From the NCBI GenBank assembly GCA_003550325.1, contig QKWP01001175.1:20035-84034 (forward strand): DNA of 64,000 nucleotides, written 5' to 3'. Below are positions 21,856 through 33,780 of the stretch, in pieces (positions within the stretch are counted from its first letter, which is position 1; each line of letters opens with the position of its first letter). Made by a program: the position numbers and the translations under genes. This stretch comes from Gigaspora rosea. Lineage: Eukaryota; Glomeromycota; Glomeromycetes; Diversisporales; Gigasporaceae. Below the pieces are notes generated by a model. The model was not told the DNA's origin. It saw only the letters and a program-made list of their open reading frames with translations, and searched no databases.

Positions 21856-22323
21856 GGGCATCCATAAATAACGTTATATACCCCCTCATAATAGCACTTG
21901 ACCCCCTCTACTATATAAAAAAATTTTTCAAAATCCCTATGTTTATATATAAAATTTTACAAAAACTTGAATATATTGTGATACAGTAATCCTATTTAGA
22001 TGATTTAGGTACCATTCGATTCGTCTCAGTGAGACGAATCTAATAATACCAAAATCATTTCATTTGGATTACTGGATCAAAAGTTATTCGCAAAAAACTA
22101 TTGATTTTTTAGTAATTTTATAAGAAAACATAATAACCAATAGTATTTGGCCAATAACTTTTGATCCAGTAATCTAAATATAATGAAATTGGTACCATTC
22201 GACTCCTCTCACTGAGACGAATCGAATGGTACCAAAATCATTAAATTTGGACTACTGAATCAAATTTTAGCAACGTTATTGTTCGTCTGACACCTCTTGT
22301 ATAATGTTATTTATGGATGCTCC
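21856..22323. mobile_element. Harbinger-like MITE, GGGCATCC family (copy a)
   Basis: The terminal repeats GAGGGCATCCATAAATAACG and (minus strand) GGAGCATCCATAAATAACAT lie between TTA trinucleotides (21851-21853 and about 22324-22326), the three-base target of PIF/Harbinger elements. The arms contain the module centred on TCGTCTCAGTGAGACGA twice in inverted orientation, with GGTACCATTCGA beside it. The element is 468 bp and non-coding. Sister copies are at 36017-36543, 43691-44219 and 56005-56530. Confidence 0.85.
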
Positions 22324-22671
22324 TTATTGTAAATCAATGCTTATAGTGCTTATTCTAGAATATATTTAAAGACACAGAATTTCCCTTAGTTAAACTAAAC
22401 CAAGACACCGCATTTCTCTCTATATTTATTATATATCTTGTACTGGGATTTTTTAGAAATAGAGACCTAAGGATAGCCCTATAATAGATTATTAATAAAT
22501 AAACTATTTATTTTAATAATACCAAGTTTATTATTAAGTAATAGTAAAATTTATAACTCCTTACTGTTGAAATACTATCACAAACTGCTCTTAGAAAAGA
22601 GTGTAATTTCTTGCAGACTAAGGAATTATACCTATCTCTTGAACACTACTATAAACTGATAAAGTTTCTAT
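22324..22671. other. Unassigned AT-rich spacer
   Basis: Between two MITEs. Only short A/T-rich sequence and a GAATTTCCCTTAGTTAAACT stretch are seen; I recognise no gene or repeat. Confidence 0.5.
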
Positions 22672-22957
22672 AGGACCTCAGACATCTAGTACAGAGGCCA
22701 TACTAGTTTTTTTTTAGCAAAAACCCTTGAAATTTGAAAAGCAAAAAACAGTTTTTGGCAATTATCTTGGCATCCAATGATCCAATTTGAATAAACTTTT
22801 TTTTAAAATGAAGCTCTTAGTGATGCACATCTAACAAAAAAAGCTTATTCAATTCTGATTACAGAATTAGAAGTTATTTAAACAAATATATTTTGTCATT
22901 TTGGCCAAAATTGGCCAAAATTCAGTTATGCCCTATATGAGAGATGTCTGGGGTCCT
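22672..22957. mobile_element. 286-bp MITE, AGGACCYCAGACATCT ends
   Basis: The inverted ends AGGACCTCAGACATCTAGTA and AGGACCCCAGACATCTCTCA (minus strand) bound the element, with TA or AT flanks. The interior follows the same word order as the TCGTCTCA module in very diverged form: ATCCAATGATCCAATTTGAA, AAAATGAAGCTCTTAGTGAT, CATCTAACAA, TTCTGATTACAGAATT, AGAAGTTATT. No protein is encoded. Confidence 0.8.
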
Positions 22958-23692
22958 ATCCCTGTAGCTATATCATTATTATAGTAAGAAGTTAAAGAAG
23001 GCCTCCCTAATGTAACAATATATGTATATATATTATATATATATTTAATATAATTCAACCAATTAGAATTAATATTACACTATAGATAAATAGAGTAGGT
23101 TATTAGTAGAGATATATTACATAATAAATGGTATGCTCCTAACTTATTTTTGAGCACTAAGTAAAAGTTTTTAGTACAAAATTTTACATATAATATAAAC
23201 TTTCTAATCCAACCCTAATACTAATCCTAACTCAAATCTTAGTTTTTTTAAATATTTATAATAGATCAGTGATAATTACTACTAGTAAGTTTTAGTAAAA
23301 TTTATTTTTTATTATTAACTGTATTTTAAAGAATACATTTATAAATTTTTATATTTTTTTAATTAATTTTAAAAATTTTTATATTTAGTAAGTGCTAAAA
23401 GCATTATATTTTTTTGTTATAGTTTCTATAAAAAAAAAAAAAAAATACAACTTTTTAATACAAATTATATAAACACAAAATTTAAAAAAAAATCAATAAA
23501 AAAAAATTTTTTTTTTTGACGATCCCTTGTACCAAATTTTCCAAAAACTCAGATCTACGAAACTATGCAGTTAACATATTTATATACAACAAAACTCTAC
23601 CAAAGCTACTGTCGGGTACAAAGTCCATTTACTGTATATTCTGCGACTAAAATAGAGATGAAAAAGAACAGTAGACTTATAAGCGAGGCACC
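22958..23692. other. Unassigned AT-rich stretch
   Basis: Very AT-rich with a CCCTAATACTAATCCTAA telomere-like tract at 23214-23233 and long A runs at 23432-23446. No convincing gene or terminal repeats. Confidence 0.5.
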
Positions 23693-24001
23693 TTGGAGGC
23701 TTTGGTGCTATTGAGCAAAGATGTAGCAGAGAAACTCTGGAGCTTTGTCAAGGCCTATGAATATGAAAATAGAAGTAGATACTTGGTTAGAGATGTTATT
23801 CTGTACAGCATAACTCTTATAGCTCCTTTATTTTGGTACTCTTTTCCTGGACTGCTTTGGATGTTTCAAAATTTCACAAAAAGTGGGCAATTCAGCGTAC
23901 CTCCTCCAAAAGATCAGCAGTGTTTACTTCTCCCAAATCCGGACGTGTCTACCGAAATGGAATCTCTCACGAGGATATTTGGGTTAATGCTTACCAAATA
24001 A
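23693..24001 (+). other. Uncertain open frame, 102 codons
   Basis: The frame opens with a TTG-region codon upstream of any ATG and runs to TAA at 23999-24001. Residues such as VAEKLWSFVKAYEYENRSRY read protein-like at first, then a hydrophobic stretch APLFWYSFPGLLWMF. A different frame over the second half (KSGRVYRNGISHEDIWVNAY) also looks protein-like, so this may be a frameshifted remnant of a longer gene. I do not recognise either. The local base composition is less AT-rich than the surroundings, which supports a former coding or retroposon origin. Confidence 0.3.
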
Positions 24002-24098
24002 ACAATGACTAGTGTAATAGAGATCGGAGGGATCACGTGTAGAAATTTCTAGAAGTTAGATGTTCTTTTTTCTTTTTCTCTTTCTAGACTACATATTG

Positions 24099-25146
24099 TT
24101 TTTTTTTTCCAAGTCAAAGTGCTCACTTCGGGGTAGAGCTTTTTTATTCAAGATAATCAGACCCTGGATGCCCTACATGGAGGGACATCTAATATTTGTA
24201 CATTAATAAGAGTACAACTAGCCTTACTTGCAACTTTTGGTTGCCTATTCAAGTAGCTACCCGAAAGTTCTACACTAGCTGTCATATCTGCAACCCACAT
24301 ACTGGCATTGCCTATTTAAACCCTCTGATTACTGCCTCCTGTCAGCCTGTCTTGTATCACCAGAACATTGTTCCGGATACTAACCTGTCCTCTTTAGGAC
24401 TAGTTTATCCCAGTGGGAAACTTGATAGAGCGGTCCCTGTCCCACACAGGTATCACCTACACTTCGGTAGCGTATGCATTTGCCGAAACCAACACTTGCA
24501 GTTAGAGGTAGTTACCTAACCGCTATCATTACCTACTTCTGCCCTTATAGAGTTCACCTGATTCTAGTACCGTTCTATTCTTTTTTCAGCTTCTTTCCTC
24601 CGGAAGCTTTCTTTCCCCAGTTGCCTTCCTACTTCCAATCCGAGAACCCGGAAGGGTTGGTCTACTCTGGTGAACCCAGGGCCCTTCCCACTGGTACATG
24701 ATTTTGAAACACATGTCCTTTTCTTCCGGTGCGACCCCTGACGGTAGGGCCTGCAATGAACCCTTTTGTCGTAAGTCCGCTTTCGGTTAGTCCACTACCG
24801 ATTAGTTCCCATCCGATTCCTGTTAGATACCGTTGAAAGTCTGGCTACCTCTCTACTCAGGTCTTGCCAAGTATGGTTTCCTTTTGTCCTACGGTTCTGT
24901 GCGTAACATAGCGCCTGCGCTCCCCAGGATCTATGCATCTCAATTTTGTACATAATACAGCGCCAGAGCTTCCAATATAAGTTGGTATAATCTAGGAAAC
25001 AGATTTGTAAATCTGAGCTCAGAGTCCAGGTTACTGTAATACAGGTAAATTCTTCGAAATTGTCTTCAGTGGGATTCGAACTTTGTACCTTAGTTACAAC
25101 TACTTGGGGAGTGACAACAATCCAACTACACTATGTCGCTACACCC
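24099..25146 (-). mobile_element. Long tRNA-headed SINE, minus strand
   Basis: The 3' poly(A) tail appears as a T run at 24099-24108. The tRNA-like head is at about 25075-25146 on the minus strand, with GGGTGTAGCGACATAG at its 5' end and the B-box-like AGTTCGAATCCC (25077-25088). The body shares the block AGAGGGTTTAAATAGGCAAT (24309-24330 region, reversed) and GGGACAGGGACCGCTCTA-like sequence with other copies. Length is about 1.05 kb. Open frames on the plus strand at 24196-24701 lie antisense to the element and are not conserved as proteins. Imperfect flanks ACATATTGT and ACATATAGTGT may be the decayed target duplication. Confidence 0.82.
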
Positions 25147-25399
25147 TTTAATACATATAGTGTTAGATTAGATTTCTTCTATACAATACTATATAATTTT
25201 TAAAGCCTAACACAGGCAAAAATAGTATCGTTATGGCCATCTTTTTTTTGGCCTCTTTCTCCTTTTCTTTGTTTTTATTTTTTTGTTTATCCCCTTCCTT
25301 TTTATTTCTTGTCATATTTTTTTTTTAATTCATTAGTTTAGCACTCCTATTTTTTTTATCCTTTTTATTTTTCTTTTTATTTTGTTGGTAGTTCTTTTA

Positions 25400-25700
25400 C
25401 CTAGGAGGCTAGGAGAAGAAGGTTGGGGAAAGAAGATGGTCATGATGGGCTGGTAAGTCAGGTCAGTGATTCAGGGTAGATCGATCTGAGGTAAATCGAT
25501 GCAAACCGATGAGACTAAATTACCCTTGGCAGGTCGCACATAGGTGCTCGAGTATTTAGATACTTTATAGTAACCGGGTAAGCCACTCTTCGATTCAAAC
25601 ACCAAATGGTGGATGTAAAAAAATTTTCTTTTGGGAAATTATCATCTATAAAGCATTGAAGCATGACATGATCATCAAGTTCAAAAAAAAAAAGTGTAAA
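25400..25700 (+). mobile_element. 5'-truncated LINE 3' end
   Basis: Plus-strand fragment containing TTGGCAGGTCGCACATAGGT (25534-25553) and GTCAGTGATTC, with a poly(A) stretch at 25682-25693. The same order is found in the fragment at 33890-34123, and a related GCAGGTCACACTTAGGTA lies in the 3' UTR of the LINE at 26914-33867. Upstream (25240-25400) is T-rich sequence without clear identity. Confidence 0.6.
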
Positions 25701-25865
25701 AAAAAATACTTAAAGAAGTATCTTAGAAAATAGTATTTTAAAAAAAAATTTTAGTAAAAAGTGGGCTTTTGTATATATGCTATAGTAATATTGTCATAAA
25801 ATAACTTTAAACAGTAATTTAAACAATTTTAAACAATTTTGTATAATTTTGAACAATTTTAAATA

Positions 25866-26437
25866 CATGTCACTCTGGTTATACCGATAGCTGGATTAAC
25901 CGACAGCTGGTTATATCGACACTTTTTTCAAAAAAAAAATCTATAATATTAAAAATTCATTAGTTATACCGACAATTATAAGAGATATTGGTTATAACGA
26001 CATAACGACAATTTTAATATTAAAAAATTATTTAAGATAATTTTTATTGCTGGATATAGTGACAATTTTTATAAACTGACTGTCGTTATAGGTGTACCAA
26101 TCAAATTAATTTTTAAATTTGTTTTATACTAAGCTTAGCATGAAACAATAAGCATAAAATAAATTCATTTCATCATTTTATGCAAATATATGATAAATTT
26201 ATTTTATGCTAAACATAAAACAAATTCATTTTGTGCTAAAATAAATTCATTTTGCCAAGTTTATTATTCTTAGTATAAGCATGGTGAAAACAAAAAAATT
26301 TACCTCTGCCTAAGCCGACATATCTATACAATATCAATATAATGTTAGTATAGATAGAGATGCTTATTAAACTGATATCTGGATATATCGACAATTTTTC
26401 CATTGCTGGAGAATGTCAATATAACCAGAGTGACGTG
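25866..26437. mobile_element. 572-bp pogo/mariner-like MITE
   Basis: The terminal repeats CATGTCACTCTGGTTATA and CACGTCACTCTGGTTATA (minus strand) are flanked by TA at 25864-25865 and 26438-26439. Subterminal words TTATACCGACA and TTATATCGACA recur in both arms. No transposase is present. A middle segment (26100-26280) repeats AAATTCATTTTGTGCTAA-type words. Confidence 0.85.
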
Positions 26438-26439
26438 TA

Positions 26440-26899
26440 ATTAAATAAAGTAAAATTACTTAAAATTTTATTAAAATAACATATTTGAATTTTAATTAAA
26501 AAAAAAATGTGCTTGTTATTGGTAGCGACATGCCCTTGTGTAATGTACAATTAAAACAAATATAAACACGTGTAAATTTATTTTTGTTAGGGTTAGAGTT
26601 CGGGTTAGGTTTAGGTTTAGAGATAATTATATAGTAAAATTTCACGAGAAAATTTTTTTTTGTTAGAATAAAGGGTGGTTTCATAGTCAAAATTTTCAGT
26701 TATCGTGATATTTTTGAAAACGGCATTTTTTCGCTTCATTTTCATGTTACACAATCAGGTATAATGTTACACCTAATCTTGATTCTTATTGGCACGGTTG
26801 GCATGGGACTGTCACCACTGGTGACAAATAGATTTACTCTTAATTAAAATGTGCTTAGCATTTAAAAATATATATAATTATATATTTTTTAAATGATTT
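26440..26899. other. AT-rich spacer with TTAGGG-like tract
   Basis: Contains TTAGGGTTAGAGTTCGGG at 26587-26604. The following segment (26620-26790, AGTAAAATTTCACGAGAAAA) is distantly similar to 34990-35150, so both may be arms of related old elements. No gene is visible. Confidence 0.5.
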
Positions 26900-26931
26900 A
26901 TTAATTATTAAACTGATAAGAGCACAGTAAA

Positions 26932-27801
26932 ATGGAGAAAGATACAGAGGAAGTTAGACAAGAAGACAAATTGGAACTCAGAAACAGCAAAGTCTACTTT
27001 ACGATTTGGGATCTACCAAACAGAATCTCCAAAAAACAAGTTTCGGAAATGGTCAAGAAATTTGGCCAACCAAGTAAGATTCGTATACTGCACAGTATGA
27101 ATAACAAAACTAGGGCAGAAGTAGAATGGAGTATAATGGGAGAAGGTATTAAAGAAAAAATAGAAACAAATTGGGTCTTACCATTAAGAAATGGTCAGTT
27201 AGCAAGATTTACAACCGGGAGAAGCGAAAGAATAGAGTTAGAAAAGAGACGGAGAATTCATGCAAGAATCGGAAATCTCCCAAGATTTACAAAAAAAGTC
27301 CTATTATTAAGACAATTAAGGAGTATCAATGCGAAAGCAGTGCACATATTTCAAAACAAAAATGGAAACCCAAGAAGTCAAGCAGTAATCGAATTTGAGA
27401 ATGAAGAAGACAGAGAAAGAGCCTTGGAAAGGAAACTAAAATACTTCAACTATTCAATAGAATGGGAGTATTTAGTACCATATAGAAAGGATGATGATTG
27501 TGTAGCAACATCACATAGGGTAATATCAAGAAGGTCCTCAATGATGCAGTACAACCAGGTCTTACGAACAGAAAGAGAAAAGCACAAGAGAAGGGAATGG
27601 CAAGAAAAAAAGGAAATGAAAAAAAAGGAGAAGGCTCCGCAGGATATAAATGGAAGTGTGCGCATTAAGAAAGAGGCAGATCTAGAAAGACATAGATTAG
27701 AAAAATTAGCACAAAGATTAGTAGAGGAGATTAAAGATAAACTAATCTGGGAACTCTCGAATAGCATGAAGACAGGGGCGGGGATACCCCAACGCTCCTA
27801 A
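26932..27801 (+). CDS. LINE ORF1 protein, two RRM-like domains
   Basis: A 289-residue intact frame with an ATG 18 nt inside the element's 5' end. Two RNA-recognition-motif-like folds are visible. The first, residues about 20-65, has the RNP2-like VYFTIWDLPN. The second, about 107-180, has RNP2-like IHARIGNLPR and RNP1-like RSQAVIEFEN. The C-terminal third (about 205-275) is Lys/Glu/Arg-rich and should form a coiled coil (EREKHKRREWQEKKEMKKKE, then ERHRLEKLAQRLVEEI). No CCHC knuckle is present, unlike many ORF1 proteins. Expected role: binds the element RNA in the ribonucleoprotein used for target-primed reverse transcription. The stop codon TAA is at 27799-27801, and the ORF2 ATG at 27803 suggests termination-reinitiation. 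It is the only transposon protein frame in the window that seems unbroken. Confidence 0.82.
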   Translation: MEKDTEEVRQEDKLELRNSKVYFTIWDLPNRISKKQVSEMVKKFGQPSKIRILHSMNNKTRAEVEWSIMGEGIKEKIETNWVLPLRNGQLARFTTGRSERIELEKRRRIHARIGNLPRFTKKVLLLRQLRSINAKAVHIFQNKNGNPRSQAVIEFENEEDRERALERKLKYFNYSIEWEYLVPYRKDDDCVATSHRVISRRSSMMQYNQVLRTEREKHKRREWQEKKEMKKKEKAPQDINGSVRIKKEADLERHRLEKLAQRLVEEIKDKLIWELSNSMKTGAGIPQRS

Positions 27802-27802
27802 A

Positions 27803-30800
27803 TTGGGCGCCACAGTTGATACAAAGAACATAGCCATAGAGAGTGGGTTCAGCTCTACGGCTAAAAAACATAAAGGAAAAGAACCCAAAATTATGAAGAA
27901 TATGGCAAAAAAGAGAAGGAGGTTTGAGTTCTTGAAGTTAGGAGTACATAATATAAACGGTATTAAGAGGAATACACATAGTTTACAGGAGTTGATTGAA
28001 TTTAGCGAAGAGCACAGTCTTAATGTAGTAGGGATAACAAAGACAAACGTAAGGGAAAAAGAAACTAAATTCATGGAAGTTCAAAGGAAGGGGTACAGGG
28101 ATTACTGGTCAAGCTCAGACCAGAATAAGCATAAGGGCTCAGGCGTCAGTCTCCTGGTTGATGGCGCATGGAGTAAACATATTACGAAAGTAGAAAGACC
28201 AAGTGCTTATGCACTTAAAGTAAGCTTTACGTTTAAGAAAGCAGCTATTTTATGCTGGGTCATATATCTGCCCCCGAACGACAGGAGAATACAAAATGAG
28301 ATACAAAGGACAATAACAAGGGATGTTTGCATAGCTAAAAAGAATACTTCCTTTGTAATAATGAGGGATTTTAACAAAATTATGGATGTAAAGATGGATA
28401 CAACAAACTCTTCCCTCAAGAAGCAAAAGAATTTACCATTAACATAATGGCTAAGAAGCACAGGCTTTGTAGAAGCATTTCGCTATTGCAATCCTACTCA
28501 AAGAAAATTTACCTGGACAAATGGTATGACTAGGACAAGAATCGACCAAATTTGGACGTCTAGTTCACTAAAGTTAGGAGTAGAGAGCAGCGATATTGAA
28601 GAAATGGATCTCATAATGGGAAGTAACCACAACCTGGTATGGGCAGAAATTAATACTTCGGAGGTATTAAAATTTACCCAAAGAGTAAGGGAAAAGGCAG
28701 ACTTCCCTAAAAGAAAGATATTCCTATATAAAGAAGCTACAGAAGAAATATGGGAGAATTACAGATCAATGTTAGAAAAAATATTAGTAAATGGGAAAAA
28801 AATAAACAATAAAACCGAGGTGGAGAAAGGTAAAGATATAGAAGACAGGAACATAGAGAAAGTAATAAATGATGAGTGGGAAGTGATTAAAAAAGCTATT
28901 CTAGAGGCAGCATCCAGGCATATTCCTTCGAAAATAATCAAACACAGACCGGAAGAAGTTACCAAGCATATTGACCGATCCCCTCTATTCTGGGACGTAA
29001 AGAATCTTAGAAGATTGATGAGACGGGCAAGAAAGGAATTAGGCCAAAATTTAGATGAAATAGACAATCTTCTAATAAATGTACAGGTTCAGGATATCAA
29101 TGAGAGGCATGAAATTGGAGTATCTCAGATAGAAGGAGAGTGGATAGAAGAGTGGATCGAACAAACCAAAGGATGGATTAAGACTCTAGAACGAAAGCTA
29201 AAGGAAGAGGTGAAAAGAATGATAGAAAAGAACATTGTAGAGAACATAGAGAGAAGGTATAATATGATCGGGAGGAATGAGAAGATAATGCTGAATAGTA
29301 TATTGGAGAGGCCTTGGAGAAAGATAATAATAGACAAGATAATAAGAGAGGAAAATATCCCAAACACGCATGGATCACTGATAACAGAGCCGGAGCAGGT
29401 TAAAGAGGAAGCAAATAAATTTTTTAAGAAACAATTTAGAAAATGGTAGCATTTGTTTGCACAACTACCAGAAGACTGAAGGAGTGAATATGCGCCAAAG
29501 GAGTGGATTAGTGAAGAGTGGTATGAAGAGATAATGTCACCGATTCAAGAAGCAGAATGGGAGGAGAACCTTAGAATTGCAAAAAAAAACACTGCTCCAG
29601 AAATGTCAGGGATCAGTTACACTATGATACAAAAAGCAAGGTCTAAAGCAACGGGAAGATTCTTGAAGCTGATGAACCTGGTGTTAAAGCATAGCATCTT
29701 CCCAAGAAGATGGAAAGTGGGTCAAATATTCCCGATTCCCAAAATGGCTGAGTGGGATTTTTTCTTAGCAAGTACGAGACCAATAATGCTGCTAGAAACA
29801 TTTCGAAAAAGTCTAGTACAGATAGTTCAAAAAGGTTCAGTAGAGTGTTTCTAAAGCACAATATACTTCAGGGCCTTAATTTTGCGGGCTTACCTGGTGA
29901 AAGTACAGGGGCCCCAATTTATACTCTAAGTAATATCCTGGAAGAAGCTAAAGAAGAGAGAAAAGAACTATGAATATTACTACAGGATATTAAGAAGGCC
30001 TTCGATTCGGTTCCTCTAGAAAGTATTAGACATGCATGTACAAGAATTAAGATTCCCCAGAAAGCCACAAATTTTCTGCTAGAGATATTTAGTAAAAGAA
30101 GGGTCAGAGTTATCACGAAGTTCGGCTTGTCTGAAAGTTTTCAAGGGGAGGATAGAATCGACCAAGGGGAGGTGATTTCACTCCTTGTATGGAGAATAAT
30201 TTATGATCCGTTGTTATGCAGAATACAAGCTCTAAGGAAAGGGTATAGCATGGACATATGAAAACCTTCTGAGTTTTTAATGCCATTTGGAAAAGAAAGG
30301 GGTCTTAATATAAGCTGCCTAGCATTTGCAGATGATACAACATTCATAGCGAGTACACAAAGTGATCTGCAAGATATACTAGACAAAGCAAATGAGTTCT
30401 ATTGTATAAATGATATAGAAATAAACCCAAAGAAATCGGTGCTGGTTATAGTAAATTCGAGGGTGACACCGAGCCAACAAACAGTAAAGTTAGAAAGAGA
30501 AAGAGCAGAGGTTAGGGCATTAGAAGCAGAGAAGGCAGCTCGCTTTCTTGGAGTTTGGATTATAGCGAAAGACATTTATAAGCAGTGCATAAACAAACTC
30601 AAGAGAGAAACATTTATATTTACGAGCCTAGTTAAAAATAAACAAATATCAATAGGCCAAATGAAATACCTAAATAATAAGGTACTGCTACCATGGTTGG
30701 AGTACAGAGCGCTAATCTGTCTCCTAGATAAAAGAACATGTGACAAAGTTCATCAACCAGTTCTTAGATTAGCTAAGTGGAAAGCAGATATCGCGACAAC

Positions 30801-33285
30801 GGCTGCCAATAGTATAACAAACCATAAGGAACTCCTGGGTATCAAAAGTCTTTGGCAAAGACATACGGAACAAATGCTAGCAGAATGGGTAATTAGAATC
30901 AATGATACAGGAGTACTTGGCCAGTCGACAAGGTTGAGGCTCAAAAAGGCACAATAGGAAATATGTAGCCCCAAACCGATATGGACACTTGACCAGAGCT
31001 GGTTAGGAATTACGAAGTTCAAATATAATCTTAACGCAAGAAACCTGAAATTGGCAAAGGAGTTGGATATAGAAGTGAGATCAGAATATAATTATAATGA
31101 ATGGTAGTTCTTCCAAGAGCCGGATAGAGAATCTAAAACAATTATAGAAGTATTGATAGAACATGATAAATTGAAGAACTGGGAGAAGCTCAAAGGAAGA
31201 GATGTATAGTACATGAACCAGTTGCTAGACCCAATAGGGATAAACTGGTAACTTGGCAGCAGATTAAGAAATTGTCCAATCAACGATCAAGTGGGAAGAA
31301 AGCAACCTGGTTTCAGTCAATAGAAAACATTACTTTGGTAGATATCTATACTCGTGAGGTAAAAGAGACATTTAAGATACAGGGACCAAATGGCTTAGCC
31401 CTGAAGCCGCAACGCAAGCCAATTTCAAAGAAACGAAGCAAACGAGAATGGGTAATAGTAGATGAAAATAAAGAAAACCAGCCAACCATTGGTCGAGTAA
31501 CGACAAAAAGGACGCACTACGCAGATATTATTTGCTATGAGAGTAATGGTAAAAGCAAAAACCAGACGGAAGAGAGAAGTCCTAACAAAGTGCTCCAAGA
31601 AAAGTCAAGTAATAGAATTAAAAGAACAAAAACAGAAAAACTAATAGATATATCACCATGGGTGAAATTTACAAAAGGAGAGCTGAATCTAGAATTGGAG
31701 CCAGATTACTTTATAGAATGGGGTGAGAGAATTGGGATCTCACCGGAGCAAGTTAGAAGTCTGCGGAGCAAAAAGGAGAAGATAAGGGTAGTAATTGAAG
31801 AACCTAGCTTAGAATTAATAGATAGAATAATAGAGGGCAAGAAAAGAGACGGGAACTGAAGGAAGCACTGTGTGAAAATTGGGAAGAAGATATTTTGTGG
31901 TTTTATACGGATGGGTCATATAAAGTAGTAGATAATAGGAAAGTATTAGGATATGGAGTTGTACAAATAGATAGAGAGGGAAAGGTTGTAAGAGATACCA
32001 AAGGCAGAATTCAGAACTGGATTTCATCCACACGACCAGAGCTAATGGCAATTTTAGAAGCTCTTCTAATGGCACCGCCAAAAAGTAGAGTTATTATTAG
32101 ATCTGAAAGTAGTGCTGCGATAACTTTAGTTAAAAAGATTATTGGTAGGCCCAGAACACGAGAGTGAATGAAAATAAATAACCCTACGATACTAGTGGCA
32201 ATAAAAGTAGTAGTACAGAGCAAGGAAATAGAGATGGTGCTTGAGAAGGTGAAGGCACACGCAGGTGACGAACAGAATGAAAGAGCAGATCGAATAGCAA
32301 AAGAAGGAGGAAAAGTAGGTGCCTCAACAGGAATCAAACAGGTTATGACAGAAAATATGGTCTTCCAGCCAGTCTGGAATGGGTTAGAGATAGAATGCTC
32401 TCCGAGAGAATTTATAAAGCAGATATTAACAACGCTTCTAGAGCAGAGTAGACATTCAATCAAGGAACCCATGATGAGATCTATCAGAAGCGAGTGAACC
32501 AAAAGAACTGGAAACCCTTTTTTGCCCTGATAAAGAAGCATAGTAAGCTACAGGGCGAGAGTAGAAAAGAAAATGGCACATAGAGTTTTCATAAAAGTGC
32601 ATAAATAAGCTATTGCCGACTCTGATGAAACGACGAAAACACAACCCAGAGTTGTATCAAGACGTTCAGTGCAGGAAATGCAAAGAAGAAAAAGAATCTG
32701 TCGAGCATTTATCTACATGCCCACATGATAAAGAGGTATGGACCAAAAAGGAAGAAGAAATCCTGGACAGTATTAAGGAAGAGTTAAGGCATAAGGATGG
32801 GACAGTCTTAGGTCTAGACCAGCTGAAAGAAGTCTTCACATCCAGGGAGATGAATGAGTATAAGAATCGGCATATAGAGTGGTCAAGAGGGTTTCTGGCG
32901 GATGATATAGGATCATCTTTAGAAAGAATGAACCTTTCTAAGAATAAGGCCCGGGACGTAGCTGTGGCTTTTCTTGATAAATGGTTGACTGTCTTCTAGA
33001 GAGAAATATGGAAAGAATGCTGTTCAATAGTTAACAAATGGGAAAAAGACTGTGGAATCACTCGAGAGCAGAAAAGAAAAGTAACCAAAAAGAGAGGAAA
33101 AAAGAAAAGGAAACCGGAAGAGAAAAAGAAAAGACGTGATAACCCGGATGAGGGAACAGGAAAAGAAGAATCAGTAGTAAAAAATAGAAGGCCGAGACAG
33201 AGCTGGACAGAAATTCTAAGCACCACGAAGAAAGAAATATATGCATGGATTGGACAAGGGGTCCATGCGAGCTGGAATACAAAAT
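27803..33285 (+). pseudogene. LINE ORF2 polyprotein with stops and frameshifts
   Basis: Domains appear in order. The APE endonuclease is at about 27935-28650 (GVHNINGI, VVGITKTNV, VIYLPPND, RDFNKIMD where GDFN is usual, TRIDQIW and SNHNLVW). A basic linker follows. RT runs from about 29590 to 30570 (GISYTMIQKA, FPIPK, STRPIMLLETFRK, motif A DIKKAFDSV at 29986-30012, IDQGEVIS, motif C LAFADDTTFIA with FADD at 30325-30336, and ARFLGVW). RNase H is at about 31904-32320 (YTDGSYK, STRPELMAI, RSESSAAI, NERADRIAKEG), and a CX2CX8HX3C knuckle is at 32670-32720. Clear lesions include TAA 28445, TAG 29447, TGA 29477, a shift near 29830, TGA 29971, TGA 30259, TAG 30955, TAG 31105, TAG 31207, shifts near 31245 and 31855, TGA 32165 and TAG 32998. 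Several TGA/TAG replace codons where Trp or Gln is expected. The third RNase H acid is Glu, not Asp. Confidence 0.85.
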
Positions 33286-33506
33286 AGATGGCAGTATTGA
33301 CAGGCGGCAAACCCTGACTGTAGATTTAGGTGGTTCTTCTTTATTGAAAGAAAGAAATCTAGGGAGAGAAAGTTTGTTATAGCAGGTCACACTTAGGTAT
33401 CTCTAAGACAACCAGGTGGGTCACATTTTAGTATTAGTGCCAAGGATGGCAAACTTTGTAAGATAAAATAGTATATTTTAAAATTTACAAAAGTAAAATA
33501 AAGTTG

Positions 33507-33780
33507 TTTATCTAAAAGAGTTGGGCCCCTTAATATCTGCGCTTGTGCAGTGCAACAGGTAGTAATAGGAAGAGCGTGAACCAGAGGGTTTAAATAGGCA
33601 ATTCCTGTAGTTGGGTTGTAGGTATGGCAGCTAGTGTAGAACCTTCGGGCGGACTACTTAAATTAGGCACCAAAAGTGCACGTGTGGCTAGTTGTATCCT
33701 CATTCATGTAATAAATATTATGTCCTAATAACTTATAATAAAAATCCCGGCCATAGTACCCAGCCTCTAAAGTTAAAAAA
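33507..33780 (+). mobile_element. 5'-truncated SINE in LINE 3' UTR, 17-bp TSD
   Basis: Flanked by AAAGTAAAATAAAGTTG at 33490-33506 and 33781-33797, a perfect 17-bp duplication. The insert matches only the 3' part of the long SINE: AGAGGGTTTAAATAGGCAAT, then ACCTTCGGGCGGACTACTT and a poly(A) end. The head is missing. It shows that the SINE moved after the LINE landed and that target-primed insertion produces truncated copies. Confidence 0.92.

Noticed and set aside
24196..24701. Two overlapping plus-strand open frames
   Set aside because: They run antisense through a SINE copy, and the equivalent positions in other copies are not open.
26587..26620. Possible telomere or internal telomere repeat
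   Set aside because: Only a few degenerate TTAGGG-like units, flanked by transposons. The same kind of tract occurs in several MITE loops.
27450..29861. Several minus-strand open frames within the LINE
   Set aside because: All are antisense to LINE ORF1 and ORF2 and rich in Leu, Phe and Ser, the expected complement of a Lys/Glu-rich strand.
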